Positions 14,401 through 29,655 of a stretch of 64,000 nucleotides of DNA are shown here, one piece after another. Under the pieces are notes generated by a model. That model did no database searches, had not been told where the DNA came from, and saw only the letters and a program-made list of their open reading frames with translations. Source of the stretch: Siphonodentalium dalli. Taxonomy: Eukaryota > Mollusca > Scaphopoda > Gadilida > Siphonodentaliidae. The DNA lies in NCBI GenBank assembly GCA_032622095.1, contig CP136063.1:273229426-273293425 (forward strand), read 5' to 3'. The translations under genes and the position numbers were made by a program. The first letter of the stretch is position 1, and each line of letters begins with the position of its first letter.

Positions 14401-15999
14401 TACCAGGAGGTGACTAACAGTGAACGCTCTTTATTTGTAACATACCATGAATAAGACTAACAATGGACGTTCTTTGTTGGTTACATACCAGGAATAGACT
14501 AACAATGGGCATTCTATATTGGTAACATACCAGGAGTAAGACTAACAATGAACGCTCTTTATTTATAACATACCAGGAATAGACTAACAATGAGCGTTCT
14601 TCATTTGTAACATACCAGGAGTAAGACTAACAATGAACGCTCTTTATTTTTAACATACCAGGAATAGACTATATAGCAATGAGCGTTCTTTATTTGTAAC
14701 ATACTAGGAATAGACTAACAATGAACGCTCTTTATTTGTAACATACCAGGAATAGACTAACAATGAACGTTCTTTAATTGTAACATACCTGGAATAAGAC
14801 TAACAATGGACGTTCTTTATTTGTAACATACCAGGAATAGACTAACAATGAGCGTTCTTTATTTGTGACATACCAGGAATAAGACTAGCAATGAACGTTC
14901 TGTATTTGTAACATACCAGGAATAGACTAGCAATGAACGCTCTTTATTTGTAACATACCAGGAATAGACTAAAAATGGACGTTCTTTATTTGTAACATAC
15001 CAGGAATAAGACTAACAATGGACGTTCTTTATTTGTAATTTACCAGGAATAAACAAACAATGAGCGTTCTTTATTTGTAACATACCAGGAATAAGACTAG
15101 CAATGAACGTTCTTTATTTGTAACATACCAGGAATAGACTAGCAATGAACGCTCTTTATTTGTAACATACCAGGAATAGACTAACAATGGACGTTCTTTA
15201 TTTGTAACATACCAGGAATAGACTAACAATGAGCGTTCTTTATTTGTAACATACCAGGAATAAGACCAACAATGGACGTTCTTTATTTGTAACATATCAG
15301 GAATAGACTATCAATGGACACTCTTTATTTGTAACGTACCAGGAATAGACTAGCAATGAACGCTCTTTGTTTGTAACATACCATGAATAGACTAGCAATG
15401 AACGCTTTTTATTTGTTACATACAAGTAATAGACTAAAAATGAGCGTTCGTTATTTGTAACATACCATGAATAGACTAACAACGAACGCTCTTTATCTGT
15501 AACATACCAGGAATAGACTAGCAATGAACGCTCTTTATTTGTAACATACCAGGAATATACTAACAATGATCGTTCTTTATTTGTAACATACCATGAATAT
15601 ACTAGCAATGAGCGTTCTTTATTTGTAACATACCAGGAATAGACTAACAATGAACGCTCTTTATTTGTAACATACCAGGAATAGACTAACAATGAGCGTT
15701 CTTTATTTGTAACATACCAGGAATAGACTAACAATGAACGCTCTTTATTTGTAACATACCAAGAATAGACTAACAATGAGCATTCTGTGTTGGTTACATA
15801 CCACGAATAAGACGAGCAATGAACGCACTTTATTTGTAACATACCAGGAATAGATTAGCAATGAACGCTCTTTATTTGTAACATACCAGGAATAGACTAA
15901 CAATGAACGCTCTGTATTTGTAACATACCAGGAATAGATAAACAATTAACGCTCTTTATTTGTAACATACCAGGAATAAGACTAACAATGAACGCTCAT
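8413..15999 (+). repeat. Double-length higher-order unit U3 (7,587 bp)
   Basis: This unit corresponds to U1 plus U2 but lacks the boundary monomer and tail that would separate them. M1 to M7 run from 8413 to about 11460, with a 129-base (three-monomer) deletion in M1 near 8567 relative to U1. The sequence then jumps back into late M4 (AATAGAGTAAC at about 11470), passes through M5 and into M9 material (CCTGGAATAAG near 11932). Near 12460 it jumps into M1 without the half monomer. From there it follows U2 to the tail at 15778. The M8 marker CATTATTGGTTATTTACC is at about 14388. Confidence 0.83.
15297..15842 (-). repeat. 13 consecutive 42-bp monomers, copy 3
   Basis: Offset 7,587 from copy 2. 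It shares that copy's TTTATCTG and ACCAAGAATAG variants. It is open on the minus strand for 181 codons only because every monomer in it is 42 bases. Confidence 0.88.
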
Positions 16000-18900
16000 T
16001 ATTGGTATGTGAATGATCTTTATTTGTAACATACCATGATTAAGACTAACAATGGACGTACTTTGTTGGTTACATACCAGGAATAAGACAGGCAATGAAC
16101 GCTCTTTATTTGTAACATACCATGAATAAGACTAGCAATGGACGTTCTTTGTTGGTTAAATACCAGGAATAAGACTAGCAATGAACGCTCTTTATTTGTA
16201 ACATACCAGGAGTAAGACTAACAATGAACGCTCTTTATTGGTAACATACCAGGAGTAAGACTAACAATGGACGTTCTTTGTTGGTTACATACCAGGGATA
16301 AGACTAGCAATGAACGCTCTTTATTTGTAACATACCATGAATAAGACTAAAAATGGACGTTCTTTGTTGGTTACATACCAGGAATAAGACTAGCAATGAA
16401 CGCTCTTTATTTGTAACATATCAGGAGTGAGACTAACAATGAACGCTCTTTATTTGTAACTTACCAAGAGAAAGACTAACAATGGACGTTATTTGTTGTT
16501 TACATACCAGGGATAAGACTAGCAATGAACGCTCTTTATTTGTAACATGCAATGAATAAGACTAACAATTGACGTTCTTTGTTGGTTACATACCAGAAAT
16601 AAGACTAGCAATGAACGCTCTTTATTTTTAACATACCATGAATAAGACTAACAATGGACGTTCTTTGTTGGTTACATACCAGGATTAAGACTAGCAATGA
16701 ACGCTCTTTATTTGTAACATACAATGAGTAAGACTAACTATGAACGCGCTTTATTTGTAACTTACCAGGAATAAACCAACAATGGACGTTCTTTGTTGGT
16801 TACATACCAGGAATAGATTAACAGTGGACGCTCTTTATTTGTAACATACCATGAATAAGACTAACAATGGACGTTCTTTGTTGGTTACATACCAGGAGTA
16901 AGACTATCAATGAGCGTTCTTTATTTGTAACATACAAGGAATAGACTAACAATGAACGCTCTTTATTAGTAACATACCAGGAATAAGACTAACAATGAGC
17001 GTTCGCTATTTGTAACATACCAGGAATAAGACTAACAATGAGCGTTCTTTATTTGTAACATACCATGACTAAGACTGACAATGCACGGTATTTATTGGTA
17101 ACATACAATGAGTAGACTTACAATGAACGCTCTTTATGTGTAACATACCAGGAATAAGACTAACAATGAACGATCTTTATTTGTAACATACCATGAATAT
17201 ACTAACAAGGAACGCTCTTTATTTCTAACATACCATGACTAATACTAACAATGAACGGTCTTATTTTTAACACACAATGAGTAAGACTAACATTGAACGC
17301 TCTGTATTTGTAACATACCAGGCATAAGACTAACAATGAACGATCTTTATTTGTAACATACCATGAATATACTAACAATGAACGCTTTTTATGTGTATCA
17401 TACCAGGAATAAGACTAACAATGAACGCTCTTTATTTGTAACATACCATGAACAAGAATAACAATGGACGGTCTTTATTTGTAACATACCACGAATAGAC
17501 TAACAATGAACGCTCTTCAATTGTAACATACCAGGAATAGACTAACAATGAACGCTCTTTATTTGTAACATACCAGGAATAGACTAACAATGAACGCTCT
17601 TTATTTGTAACATACCAGGGATAGACCAACAATTAACGCCCTTTATTTGTAATATACCATGAATAGACTAACAATGAACGTTCTTTATTTGTAACATACC
17701 ATGAATAAACTAACAATGAACGTTCTTTATTTGTAACATACCAGGAATAAGACAAACAATGAACGCTCTTTATTTGTAACATACCAGGAATAGTCTTACA
17801 ATGAACGCTCTTTATTTGTAACATAACATGAATAGACTAGCAATGAACGCTCTTTATTAGTAACATACCAGGAATATAATAACAATGAATGCTCTTTATT
17901 TGTAACATACCAGTAATAGACTAACAATGAACGCTCTTTATTTGGAACATACCATGAATAGACTAAAAATGAACGTTCTTTATTTGTAACATACCAGGAA
18001 TAGAGTAACAATGAACGCTCTTTATTTGTAACATACCAGGAATAGACTAACAATGAACGCTCTTTATTTGTAACTTACCAGGAATAGACTAACAATGAAC
18101 GTTCTTTATTTGTAACATACCAGGAATAGACTAACAATGAGCGTTCTTTATTTGTAGCATATTAGGAGTAAGACTAACAATGAAAGTTCTTTATTTTTAA
18201 CATACAATGAGTCAGACTAACAATGAACGCTCTATGTTTGTAACATACCAGGCATAAGACTAACAATGAACGATCTTTATTTGTAACATACCATGAATAC
18301 ATTAACAATGAACGCTTTTTATGTGTATCATACCAGGAATAAGACTAACAATGAACGCTCTTTATTTGTAACATACCATCAATAAGAATAACAATGGACG
18401 GTCTTTATTTGTAACATACCACGAATAGACTAACAATGAACGCTCTTTAATTGTAACATACCAGGAATAGACTAACAATGAACGCTCTTTATTTGTAACA
18501 TACCAGGAATAGACTAACAATGAACGCTCTTTATTTGTAACATACCAGGGATAGACTAACAATTTACGCTCTTTATTTGTAATATACCATGAATAGACTA
18601 ACAATGAACGTTCTTTATTTGTAACAAACCAGGAATAGACTAACTATGAGCGTTCTTTATTTGTAACATACCAGGAGTAAGACTAGCAATGAACACTCTT
18701 TATTTGTAACATACCAGGAGTAAGACTAACAATGAGCGTTCTTTATATGTAACATACCAGTAATATACTATCTATCAACGCTCTTTATATGTAACATACC
18801 AGGAGTAAGGCTAACAATGAGCGTTCTTTATTTTTAACATACCAGGAATAAGATTAACAATGAGCGATCTTTATTTGTAACATACCATGAATTTTCTAAC

Positions 18901-20274
18901 AAGGAACGCTCTTTATTGGTAATATACAATGAGTAGAGTAACAATGAACGCTCTTTATGTGTAATAAACCAGGAATAAGACTAACAATGCACGATCATTA
19001 TTTGTAACATACCATGAATATACTAACAATGAACGCTCTTTATTTGTAACATACCAGGAATAGACTAACAATGAGCGTTCTTTATTGGTAACATACCAGG
19101 AGTAAGACTAACAATGAACGCTCTTTATTTAAAACATATCAGGAATAGACTAACAATGAGCGTTCTTTATTTGTAACATACAAGGAGTAAGATTAACAAT
19201 GAACGCTCTTTATTTGTAACAGACCAGGAATAGACTATATAACAATGAGCGTTATTTATTTGTAACAAACCAGGAATAGACTAAAAATGAACGCTCTTTA
19301 TTTTTAACATACAATGTGTAAGACTAACAATGAACGCTTTTTATTTGTAACATACCAGGAATAAGACTAACAATGAACGATCTTTATTTGTAACATGCCA
19401 TGAATAAACTAACAAGGAACGCTCTTTATTTGTAACATACAATGATCAAGACTAACAATGAACGGTCTTTATTGGTAACAAACAATACATAGACTAACAA
19501 TGAACGCTCTTTATGTGTAACATACCAGGAATAAGACTACCAATGGACGTTCTTTGTTGGTTACATACCAGGAATAGACTAACAATAAACGCTCTTTGTT
19601 TGTAACATACCAGGAATAGACTAACAATGAACGCTCTTTATTTGTAACATACCAGGAATAAGACTAACAATGAATGATCTTTATTGGTAACATACCAGGA
19701 ATAGACTAACAATGAACGCTCATTATTGGTTATTTACCAGGAGGTGACTAACAGAGAACGCTCTTTATTTGTAACATACCATGAATAAGACTAACAATGG
19801 ACGTTCTTTGTTGGTTACATACCAGGAATAGACTAACAATGAACGCTCTTTATTTGTAACATACCAGGAATTAGACTAACAATGAGCGTTCTTTATTTGT
19901 AACATACCAGGAATAGACTAACAATGAACGCTCTTTATTTGTAACATACCAGGAATAGACTAACAATGGGCATTCTATATTGGTAACATACCAGGAGTAA
20001 GACTAACAATGAACGCTCTTTATTTATAACATACCAGGAATAGACTAACAATGAGCATTCTGTGTTGGTTACATACCACGAATAAGACGAGCAATGAACG
20101 CACTTTATTTGTAACATACCAGGAATAGATTAGCAATGAACGCTCTTTATTTGTAACATACCAGGAATAGACTAACAATGAACGCTCAGTATTTGTAACA
20201 TACCAGGAATAGATAAACAATTAACGCTCTTTATTTGTAACATACCAGGAATAAGACTAACAATGAACGCTCAT
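16000..20274 (+). repeat. Higher-order unit U4 (4,275 bp)
   Basis: This is a long unit with M1 (16000-16890), M2, M3 (about 17447-17635), M4, M5, M6 (about 18545-18830), M7 and a complete M8 (19260-20050, CAGGAGGTGACTAAC near 19737), then the tail from 20053. It lacks M9. Its first 3.2 kb matches U3 at an offset of 7,587, becoming 7,716 once the 129-base deletion of U3 is passed. It shares the rare GAATTAGAC monomer (about 19870) with U1 near 4240. Confidence 0.85.
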
Positions 20275-22339
20275 TATTGGTATGTGAATGATCTTTATTT
20301 GTAACATACCAAGATTAAGACTAACAATGGACGTACTTTGTTGGTTACATACCAGGAATAAGACAGGCAATGAACGCTCTTTATTTGTAACATACCATGA
20401 ATAAGACTAGCAATGGACGTTCTTTGTTGGTTAAATACCAGGAATAAGACTAGCAATGAACGCTCTTTATTTGTAACATACCAGGAGTAAGACTAACAAT
20501 GAACGCTCTTTATTGGTAACATACCAGGAGTAAGACTAACAATGGACGTTCTTTGTTGGTTACATACCAGGGATAAGACTAGCAATGAACGCTCTTTATT
20601 TGTAACATACCATGAATAAGACTAACAATGGACGTTCTTTGTTGGTTACATACCAGGAATAAGACTAGCAATGAACGCTCTTTATTTGTAACATATCAGG
20701 AGTAAGACTAACAATGAACGCTCTTTATTTGTAACTTACCAAGAGTAAGACTAACAATGGACGTTATTTGTTGTTTACATACCAGGGATAAGACTAGCAA
20801 TGAACGCTCTTTATTTGTAACATGCAATGAATAAGACTAACAATTGACGTTCTTTGTTGGTTACATACCAGGATTAAGACTAGCAATGAACGCTCTTTAT
20901 TTGTAACATACAATGAGTAAGACTAACTATGAACGCGCTTTATTTGTAACATACCAGGAATAAACCAACAATGGACGTTCTTTGTTGGTTACATACCAGG
21001 AATAGATTAACAGTGAACGCTCTTTATTTGTAACATACCATGAATAAGACTAACAATGGACGTTCTTTGTTGGTTACATACCAGGAGTAAGACTATCAAT
21101 GAGCGTTCTTTATTTGTAACATACAAGGACTAGACTAACAATGAACGCTCTTTATTAGTAACATACCAGGAATAAGACTAACAATGAGCGTTCGCTATTT
21201 GTAACATACCAGGAATAAGACTAACAATGAGCGTTCTTTATTTGTAACATACCATGACTAAGACTGACAATGCACGGTATTTATTGGTAACATACAATGA
21301 GTAGACTTACAATGAACGCTCTTTATGTGTAACATACCAGGAATAAGACTAACAATGAACGATCTTTATTTGTAACATACCATGAATATACTAACAAGGA
21401 ACGCTCTTTATTTCTAACATACCATGACTAATACTAACAATGAACGGTCTTATTGTTAACATACAATGAGTAAGACTAACATTGAACGCTCTGTATTTGT
21501 AACATACCAGGCATAAGACTAACAATGAACGATCTTTATTTGTAGCATACCATGAATATACTAACAATGAACGCTTTTTATGTGTATCATACCAGGAATA
21601 AGACTAACAATGAACGCTCTTTATTTGTAACATACCATGAACAAGAATAACAATGGACGGTCTTTATTTGTAACATACCACGAATAGACTAACAATGAAC
21701 GCTCTTCAATTGTAACATACCAGGAATAGACTAACAATGAACGCTCTTTATTTGTAACATACCAGGAATAGACTAACAATGAACGCTCTTTATTTGTAAC
21801 ATACCAGGGATAGACCAACAATTAACGCTCTTTATTTGTAATATACCATGAATAGACTAACAATGAACGTTCTTTATTTGTAACATATCATGAATAAACT
21901 AACAATGAACGTTCTTTATTTGTAACATACCAGGAATAAGACAAACAATGAACGCTCTTTATTTGTAACATACCAGGAATAGTCTTACAATGAACGCTCT
22001 TTATTTGTAACATAACATGAATAGACTAGCAATGAACGCTCTTTATTAGTAACATACCAGGAATATAATAACAATGAATGCTCTTTATTTGTAACATACC
22101 AGGAATAGACTAACAATGAGCATTCTGTGTTGGTTACATACCACGAATAAGACGAGCAATGAACGCACTTTATTTGTAACATACCAGGAATAGATTAGCA
22201 ATGAACGCTCTTTATTTGTAACATACCAGGAATAGACTAACAATGAACGCTCTGTATTTGTAACATACCAGGACTAGATAAACAATTAACGCTCTTTATT
22301 TGTAACATACCAGGAATAAGACTAACAATGAACGCTCAT
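20275..22339 (+). repeat. Higher-order unit U5 (2,065 bp), first copy
   Basis: The order is M1 (lacking the same two monomers as U2, near 20870), M2 (with the rare TTATTGTTAAC at 21451), M3 and M4. M4 stops after GAATGCTC near 22080, and the sequence joins the 222-base tail at 22118. The unit recurs as U8, 9,381 bases to the right and with the same length. The only difference I noticed is AAGATTAAG near 20311, where U8 has ATGATTAAG. Confidence 0.88.
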
Positions 22340-25300
22340 TATTGGTATGTGAATGATCTTTATTTGTAACATACCATGATTAAGACTAACAATGGACGTA
22401 CTTTGTTGGTTACATACCAGGAATAAGACAGGCAATGAACGCTCTTTATTTGTAACATACCATGAATACGACTAGCAATGGACGTTCTTTGTTGGTTAAA
22501 TACCAGGAATAAGACTAGCAATGAACGCTCTTTATTTGTAACATACCAGGAGTAAGACTAACAATGAACGCTCTTTATTGGTAACATACCAGGAGTAAGA
22601 CTAACAATGGACGTTCTTTGTTGGTTACATACCAGGGATAAGACTAGCAATGAACGCTCTTTATTTGTAACATACCATGAATAAGACTAACAATGGACGT
22701 TCTTTGTTGGTTACATACCAGGAATAAGACTAGCAATGAACGCTCTTTATTTGTAACATATCAGGAGTAAGACTAACAATGAACGCTCTTTATTTGTAAC
22801 TTACCAAGAGTAAGACTAACAATGGACGTTATTTGTTGTTTACATACCAGGGATAAGACTAGCAATGAACGCTCTTTATTTGTAACATGCAATGAATAAG
22901 ACTAACAATTGACGTTCTTTGTTGGTTACATACCAGAAATAAGACTAGCAATGAACGCTCTTTATTTTTAACATACCATGAATAAGACTAACAATGGACG
23001 TTCTTTGTTGGTTACATACCAGGATTAAGACTAGCAATGAACGCTCTTTATTTGTAACATACAATGAGTAAGACTAACTATGAACGCGCTTTATTTGTAA
23101 CATACCAGGAATAAACCAACAATGGACGTTCTTTGTTGGTTACATACCAGGAATAGATTAACAGTGAACGCTCTTTATTTGTAACATACCATGAATAAGA
23201 CTAACAATGGACGTTCTTTGTTGGTTACATACCAGGAGTAAGACTATCAATGAGCGTTCTTTATTTGTAACATACAAGGACTAGACTAACAATGAACGCT
23301 CTTTATTAGTAACATACCAGGAATAAGACTAACAATGAGCGTTCGCTATTTGTAACATACCAGGAATAAGACTAACAATGAGCGTTCTTTATTTGTAACA
23401 TACCATGACTAAGACTGACAATGCACGGTATTTATTGGTAACATACAATGAGTAGACTTACAATGAACGCTCTTTATGTGTAACATACCAGGAATAAGAC
23501 TAACAATGAACGATCTTTATTTGTAACATACCATGAATATACTAACAAGGAACGCTCTTTATTTCTAACATACCATGACTAATACTAACAATGAACGGTC
23601 TTATTTTTAACATACAATGAGTAAGACTAACATTGAACGCTCTGTATTTGTAACACACCAGGCATAAGACTAACAATGAACGATCTTTATTTGTAGCATA
23701 CCATGAATATACTAACAATGAACGCTTTTTATGTGTATCATACCAGGAATAAGACTAACAATGGACGCTCTTTATTTGTAACTTACCAGGAATAGACTAA
23801 CAATGAACGTTCTTTATTTGTAACATACCAGGAATAGACTAACAATGAGCGTTCTTTATTTGTAGCATATTAGGAGTAAGACTAACAATGAAAGTTCTTT
23901 ATTTTTAACATACAATTAGTAAGACTAACAATGAACGCTCTATATTTGTAACATACCAGGCATAAGACTAACAATGAACGATCTTTATTTGTAACATACC
24001 ATGAATATATTAACAATGAACGCTTTTTATGTGTATCATACCAGGAATAAGACTAACAATGAACGCTCTTTATTTGTAACATACCATGAATAAGAATAAC
24101 AATGGACGGTCTTTATTTGTAACATACCACGAATAGACTAACAATGAACGCTCTTTAATTGTAACATACCTGGAATAAGACTAACAATGGACGTTCTTTA
24201 TTTGTAACATACCAGGAATAGACTAACAATGAGCGTTCTTTATTTGTGACATACCAGGAATAAGACTAGCAATGAACGTTCTGTATTTGTAACATACCAG
24301 GAATAGACTAGCAATGAACGCTCTTTATTTGTAACATACCAGGAATAGACTAAAAATGGACGTTCTTTATTTGTAACATACCAGGAATAAGACTAACAAT
24401 GGACGTTCTTTATTTGTAATTTACCAGGAATAAACAAACAATGAGCGTTCTTTATTTGTAACATACCAGGAATAAGACTAGCAATGAACGTTCTTTATTT
24501 GTAACATACCAGGAATAGACTAGCAATGAACGCTCTTTATTTGTAACATACCAGGAATAGACTAACAATGGAAGTTCTTTATTTGTAACATACCAGGAAT
24601 AGACTAACAATGAGCGTTCTTTATTTGTAACATACCAGGAATAAGATTAACAATGAGCGATCTTTATTTGTAACATACCATGAATTTTCTAACAAGGAAC
24701 GCTCTTTATTGGTAATATACAATGAGTAGAGTAACAATGAACGCTCTTTATGTGTAATAAACCAGGAATAAGACTAACAATGCACGATCATTATTTGTAA
24801 CATACCATGAATATACTAACAAGGAACGCTCTTTATTTGTAACATACCAGGAATAGACTAACAATGAGCGTTCTTTATTGGTAACATACCAGGAGTAAGA
24901 CTAACAATGAACGCTCTTTATTTAAAACATATCAGGAATAGACTAACAATGAGCGTTCTTTATTTGTAACATACAAGGAGTAAGATTAACAATGAACGCT
25001 CTTTATTTGTAACAGACCAGGAATAGACTATATAACAATGAGCGTTATTTATTTGTAACAAACCAGGAATAGACTAAAAATGAACGCTCTTTATTTTTAA
25101 CATACAATGTGTAAGACTAACAATGAACGCTCTTTATTTGTAACATACCAGGAATAAGACTAACAATGAACGATCTTTATTTGTAACATGCCATGAATAT
25201 ACTAACAAGGAACGCTCTTTATTTGTAACAAACAATACATAGACTAACAATGAACGCTCTTTATGTGTAACATACCAGGAATAAGACTACCAATGGACGT

Positions 25301-26024
25301 TCTTTGTTGGTTACATACCAGGAATAGACTAACAATAAACGCTCTTTGTTTGTAACATACCAGGAATAGACTAACAATGAACGCTCTTTATTTGTAACAT
25401 ACCAGGAATAAGACTAACAATGAATGATCTTTATTGGTAACATACCAGGAATAGACTAACAATGAACGCTCATTATTGGTTATTTACCAGGAGGTGACTA
25501 ACAGAGAACGCTCTTTATTTGTAACATACCATGAATAAGACTAACAATGGACGTTCTTTGTTGGTTACATACCAGGAATAGACTAACAATGAACGCTCTT
25601 TATTTGTAACATACCAGGAATAAGACTAACAATGAGCGTTCTTTATTTGTAACATACCAGGAATAGACTAACAATGAACGCTCTTTATTTGTAACATACC
25701 AGGAATAGACTAACAATGGGCATTCTATATTGGTAACATACCAGGAGTAAGACTAACAATGAACGCTCTTTATTTATAACATACCAGGAATAGACTAACA
25801 ATGAGCATTCTGTGTTGGTTACATACCACGAATAAGACGAGCAATGAACGCACTTTATTTGTAACATACCAGGAATAGATTAGCAATGAACGCTCTTTAT
25901 TTGTAACATACCAGGAATAGACTAACAATGAACGCTCTGTATTTGTAACATACCAGGACTAGATAAACAATTAACGCTCTTTATTTGTAACATACCAGGA
26001 ATAAGACTAACAATGAACGCTCAT
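22340..26024 (+). repeat. Higher-order unit U6 (3,685 bp), first copy
   Basis: The order is M1 and M2, then a jump near 23765 into late M4 (TTTGTAACTTACC), M5, part of M9 (CCTGGAATAAG near 24169; rare CAATGGAAGTTC near 24567), M7 (from about 24640), M8 (marker near 25481), and the tail from 25803. Part of M9 therefore comes before M7 here, the reverse of U17. The rare CATGAATACGACTAGC at 22461 recurs only in U9. U9 is this unit repeated at +9,381. Confidence 0.87.
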
Positions 26025-29000
26025 TATTGGTATGTGAATGATCTTTATTTGTAACATACCATGATTAAGACTAACAATGGACGTACTTTGTTGGTTACAT
26101 ACCAGGAATAAGACAGGCAATGAACGCTCTTTATTTGTAACATACCATGAATAAGACTAGCAATGGACGTTCTTTGTTGGTTAAATACCAGGAATAAGAC
26201 TAGCAATGAACGCTCTTTATTTGTAACATACCAGGAGTAAGACTAACAATGAACGCTCTTTATTGGTAACATACCAGGAGTAAGACTAACAATGGACGTT
26301 CTTTGTTGGTTACATACCAGGGATAAGACTAGCAATGAACGCTCTTTATTTGTAACATACCATGAATAAGACTAACAATGGACGTTCTTTGTTGGTTACA
26401 TACCAGGAATAAGACTAGCAATGAACGCTCTTTATTTGTAACATATCAGGAGTAAGACTAACAATGAACGCTCTTTATTTGTAACTTACCAAGAGTAAGA
26501 CTAACAATGGACGTTATTTGTTGTTTACATACCAGGGATAAGACTAGCAATGAACGCTCTTTATTTGTAACATGCAATGAATAAGACTAACAATTGACGT
26601 TCTTTGTTGGTTACATACCAGAAATAAGACTAGCAATGAACGCTCTTTATTTTTAACATACCATGAATAAGACTAACAATGGACGTTCTTTGTTGGTTAC
26701 ATACCAGGATTAAGACTAGCAATGAACGCTCTTTATTTGTAACATACAATGAGTAAGACTAACTATGAACGCGCTTTATTTGTAACATACCAGGAATAAA
26801 CCAACAATGGACGTTCTTTGTTGGTTACATACCAGGAATAGATTAACAGTGAACGCTCTTTATTTGTAACATACCATGAATAAGACTAACAATGGACGTT
26901 CTTTGTTGGTTACATACCAGGAGTAAGACTATCAATGAGCGTTCTTTATTTGTAACATACAAGGACTAGACTAACAATGAACGCTCTTTATTAGTAACAT
27001 ACCAGGAATAAGACTAACAATGAGCGTTCGCTATTTGTAACATACCAGGAATAAGACTAACAATGAGCGTTCTTTATTTGTAACATACCATGACTAAGAC
27101 TGACAATGCACGGTATTTATTGGTAACATACAATGAGTAGACTTACAATGAACGCTCTTTATGTGTAACATACCAGGAATAAGACTAACAATGAACGATC
27201 TTTATTTGTAACATACCATGAATATACTAACAAGGAACGCTCTTTATTTCTAACATACCATGACTAATACTAACAATGAACGGTCTTATTTTTAACATAC
27301 AATGAGTAAGACTAACATTGAACGCTCTGTATTTGTAACACACCAGGCATAAGACTAACAATGAACGATCTTTATTTGTAGCATACCATGAATATACTAA
27401 CAATGAACGCTTTTTATGTGTATCATACCAGGAATAAGACTAACAATGGACGCTCTTTATTTGTAACTTACCATGAACAAGAATAACAATGGACGGTCTT
27501 TATTTGTAACATACCACGAATAGACTAACAATGAACGCTCTTCAATTGCAACATACCAGGAATAGACTAACAATGAACGCTCTTTATTTGTAACATACCA
27601 GGAATAGACTAACAATGAACGCTCTTTATTTGTAACATACCAGGGATAGACCAACAATTAACGCTCTTTATTTGTAATATACCATGAATAGACTAACAAT
27701 GAACGTTCTTTATTTGTAACATATCATGAATAAACTAACAATGAACGTTCTTTATTTGTAACATACCAGGAATAAGACAAACAATGAACGCTCTTTATTT
27801 GTAACATACCAGGAATAGTCTTACAATGAACGCTCTTTATTTGTAACATAACATGAATAGACTAGCAATGAACGCTCTTTATTAGTAACATACCAGGAAT
27901 ATAATAACAATGAATGCTCTTTATTTGTAACATACCAGAAATAGACTAACAATGAACGCTCTTTATTTGGAACATACCATGAATAGACTAAAAATGAACG
28001 TTCTTTATTTGTAACATACCAGGAATAGAGTAACAATGAACGCTCTTTATTTGTAACATACCAGGAATAGACTAACAATGAACGCTCTTTATTTGTAACT
28101 TACCAGGAATAGACTAACAATGAACGTTCTTTATTTGTAACATACCAGGAATAGACTAACAATGAGCGTTCTTTATTTGTAGCATATTAGGAGTAAGACT
28201 AACAATGAAAGTTCTTTATTTTTAACATACAATGAGTAAGACTAACAATGAACGCTCTATATTTGTAACATACCAGGCATAAGACTAACAATGAACGATC
28301 TTTATTTGTAACATACCATGAATATATTAACAATGAACGCTTTTTATGTGTATCATACCAGGAATAAGACTAACAATGAACGCTCTTTATTTGTAACATA
28401 CCATGAATAAGAATAACAATGGACGGTCTTTATTTGTAACATACCACGAATAGACTAACAATGAACGCTCTTTAATTGTAACATACCTGGAATAAGACTA
28501 ACAATGGACGTTCTTTATTTGTAACATACCAGGAATAGACTAACAATGAGCGTTCTTTATTTGTGACATACCAGGAATAAGACTAGCAATGAACGTTCTG
28601 TATTTGTAACATACCAGGAATAGACTAGCAATGAACGCTCTTTATTTGTAACATACCAGGAATAGACTAAAAATGGACGTTCTTTATTTGTAACATACCA
28701 GGAATAAGACTAACAACGGACGTTCTTTATTTGTAATTTACCAGGAATAAACAAACAATGAGCGTTCTTTATTTGTAACATACCAGGAATAAGACTAGCA
28801 ATGAACGATCTTTATTTGTAACATACCAGGAATAGACTAGCAATGAACGCTCTTTATTTGTAACATACCAGGAATAGACTAACAATGAGCGTTCTTTATT
28901 TGTAACATACCAGGAATAAGACCAACAATGGACGTTCTTTATTTGTAACATATCAGGAATAGACTATCAATGGACACTCTTTATTTGTAACGTACCAGGA

Positions 29001-29655
29001 ATAGACTAGCAATGAACGCTCTTTGTTTGTAACATACCATGAATAGACTAGCAATGAACGCTTTTTATTTGTTACATACAAGTAATAGACTAAAAATGAG
29101 CGTTCGTTATTTGTAACATACCATGCATAGACTAACAACGAACGCTCTTTATTTGTAACATACCAGGAATAGACTAGCAATGAACGCTCTTTATTTGTAA
29201 CATACCAGGAATATACTAACAATGATCGTTCTTTATTTGTAACATACCATGAATATACTAGCAATGAGCGTTCTTTATTTGTAACATACCAGGAATAGAC
29301 TAACAATGAACGCTCTTTATTTGTAACATACCAGGAATAGACTAACAATGAGCGTTCTTTATTTGTAACATACCAGGAATAGACTAACAATGAACGCTCT
29401 TTATTTGTAACATACCAGGAATAGACTAACAATGAGCATTCTGTGTTGGTTACATACCACGAATAAGACGAGCAATGAACGCACTTTATTTGTAACATAC
29501 CAGGAATAGATTAGCAATGAACGCTCTTTATTTGTAACATACCAGGAATAGACTAACAATGAACGCTCTGTATTTGTAACATACCAGGAATAGATAAACA
29601 ATTAACGCTCTTTATTTGTAACATACCAGGAATAAGACTAACAATGAACGCTCAT
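26025..29655 (+). repeat. Higher-order unit U7 (3,631 bp), first copy
   Basis: The order is M1, M2, M3 (27469-27660, with CTCTTCAATTGCAAC, a private variant of this family), M4, M5, M9 entered through CTTTAATTGTAACATACC near 28472, the 13-monomer block at 28953-29498, and the tail from 29434. M6 to M8 are absent. The unit recurs at 37981 and 44489 with exactly the same length. A T at 27468 (GTAACTTACC) distinguishes it from the other two. Confidence 0.88.
28953..29498 (-). repeat. 13 consecutive 42-bp monomers, copy 4
   Basis: This copy carries CATGCATAG near 29122 (YAWYVTN in the minus-strand frame), shared only with the copy at 40909. That is direct evidence that the two are products of the same segmental duplication. 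Confidence 0.88.
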
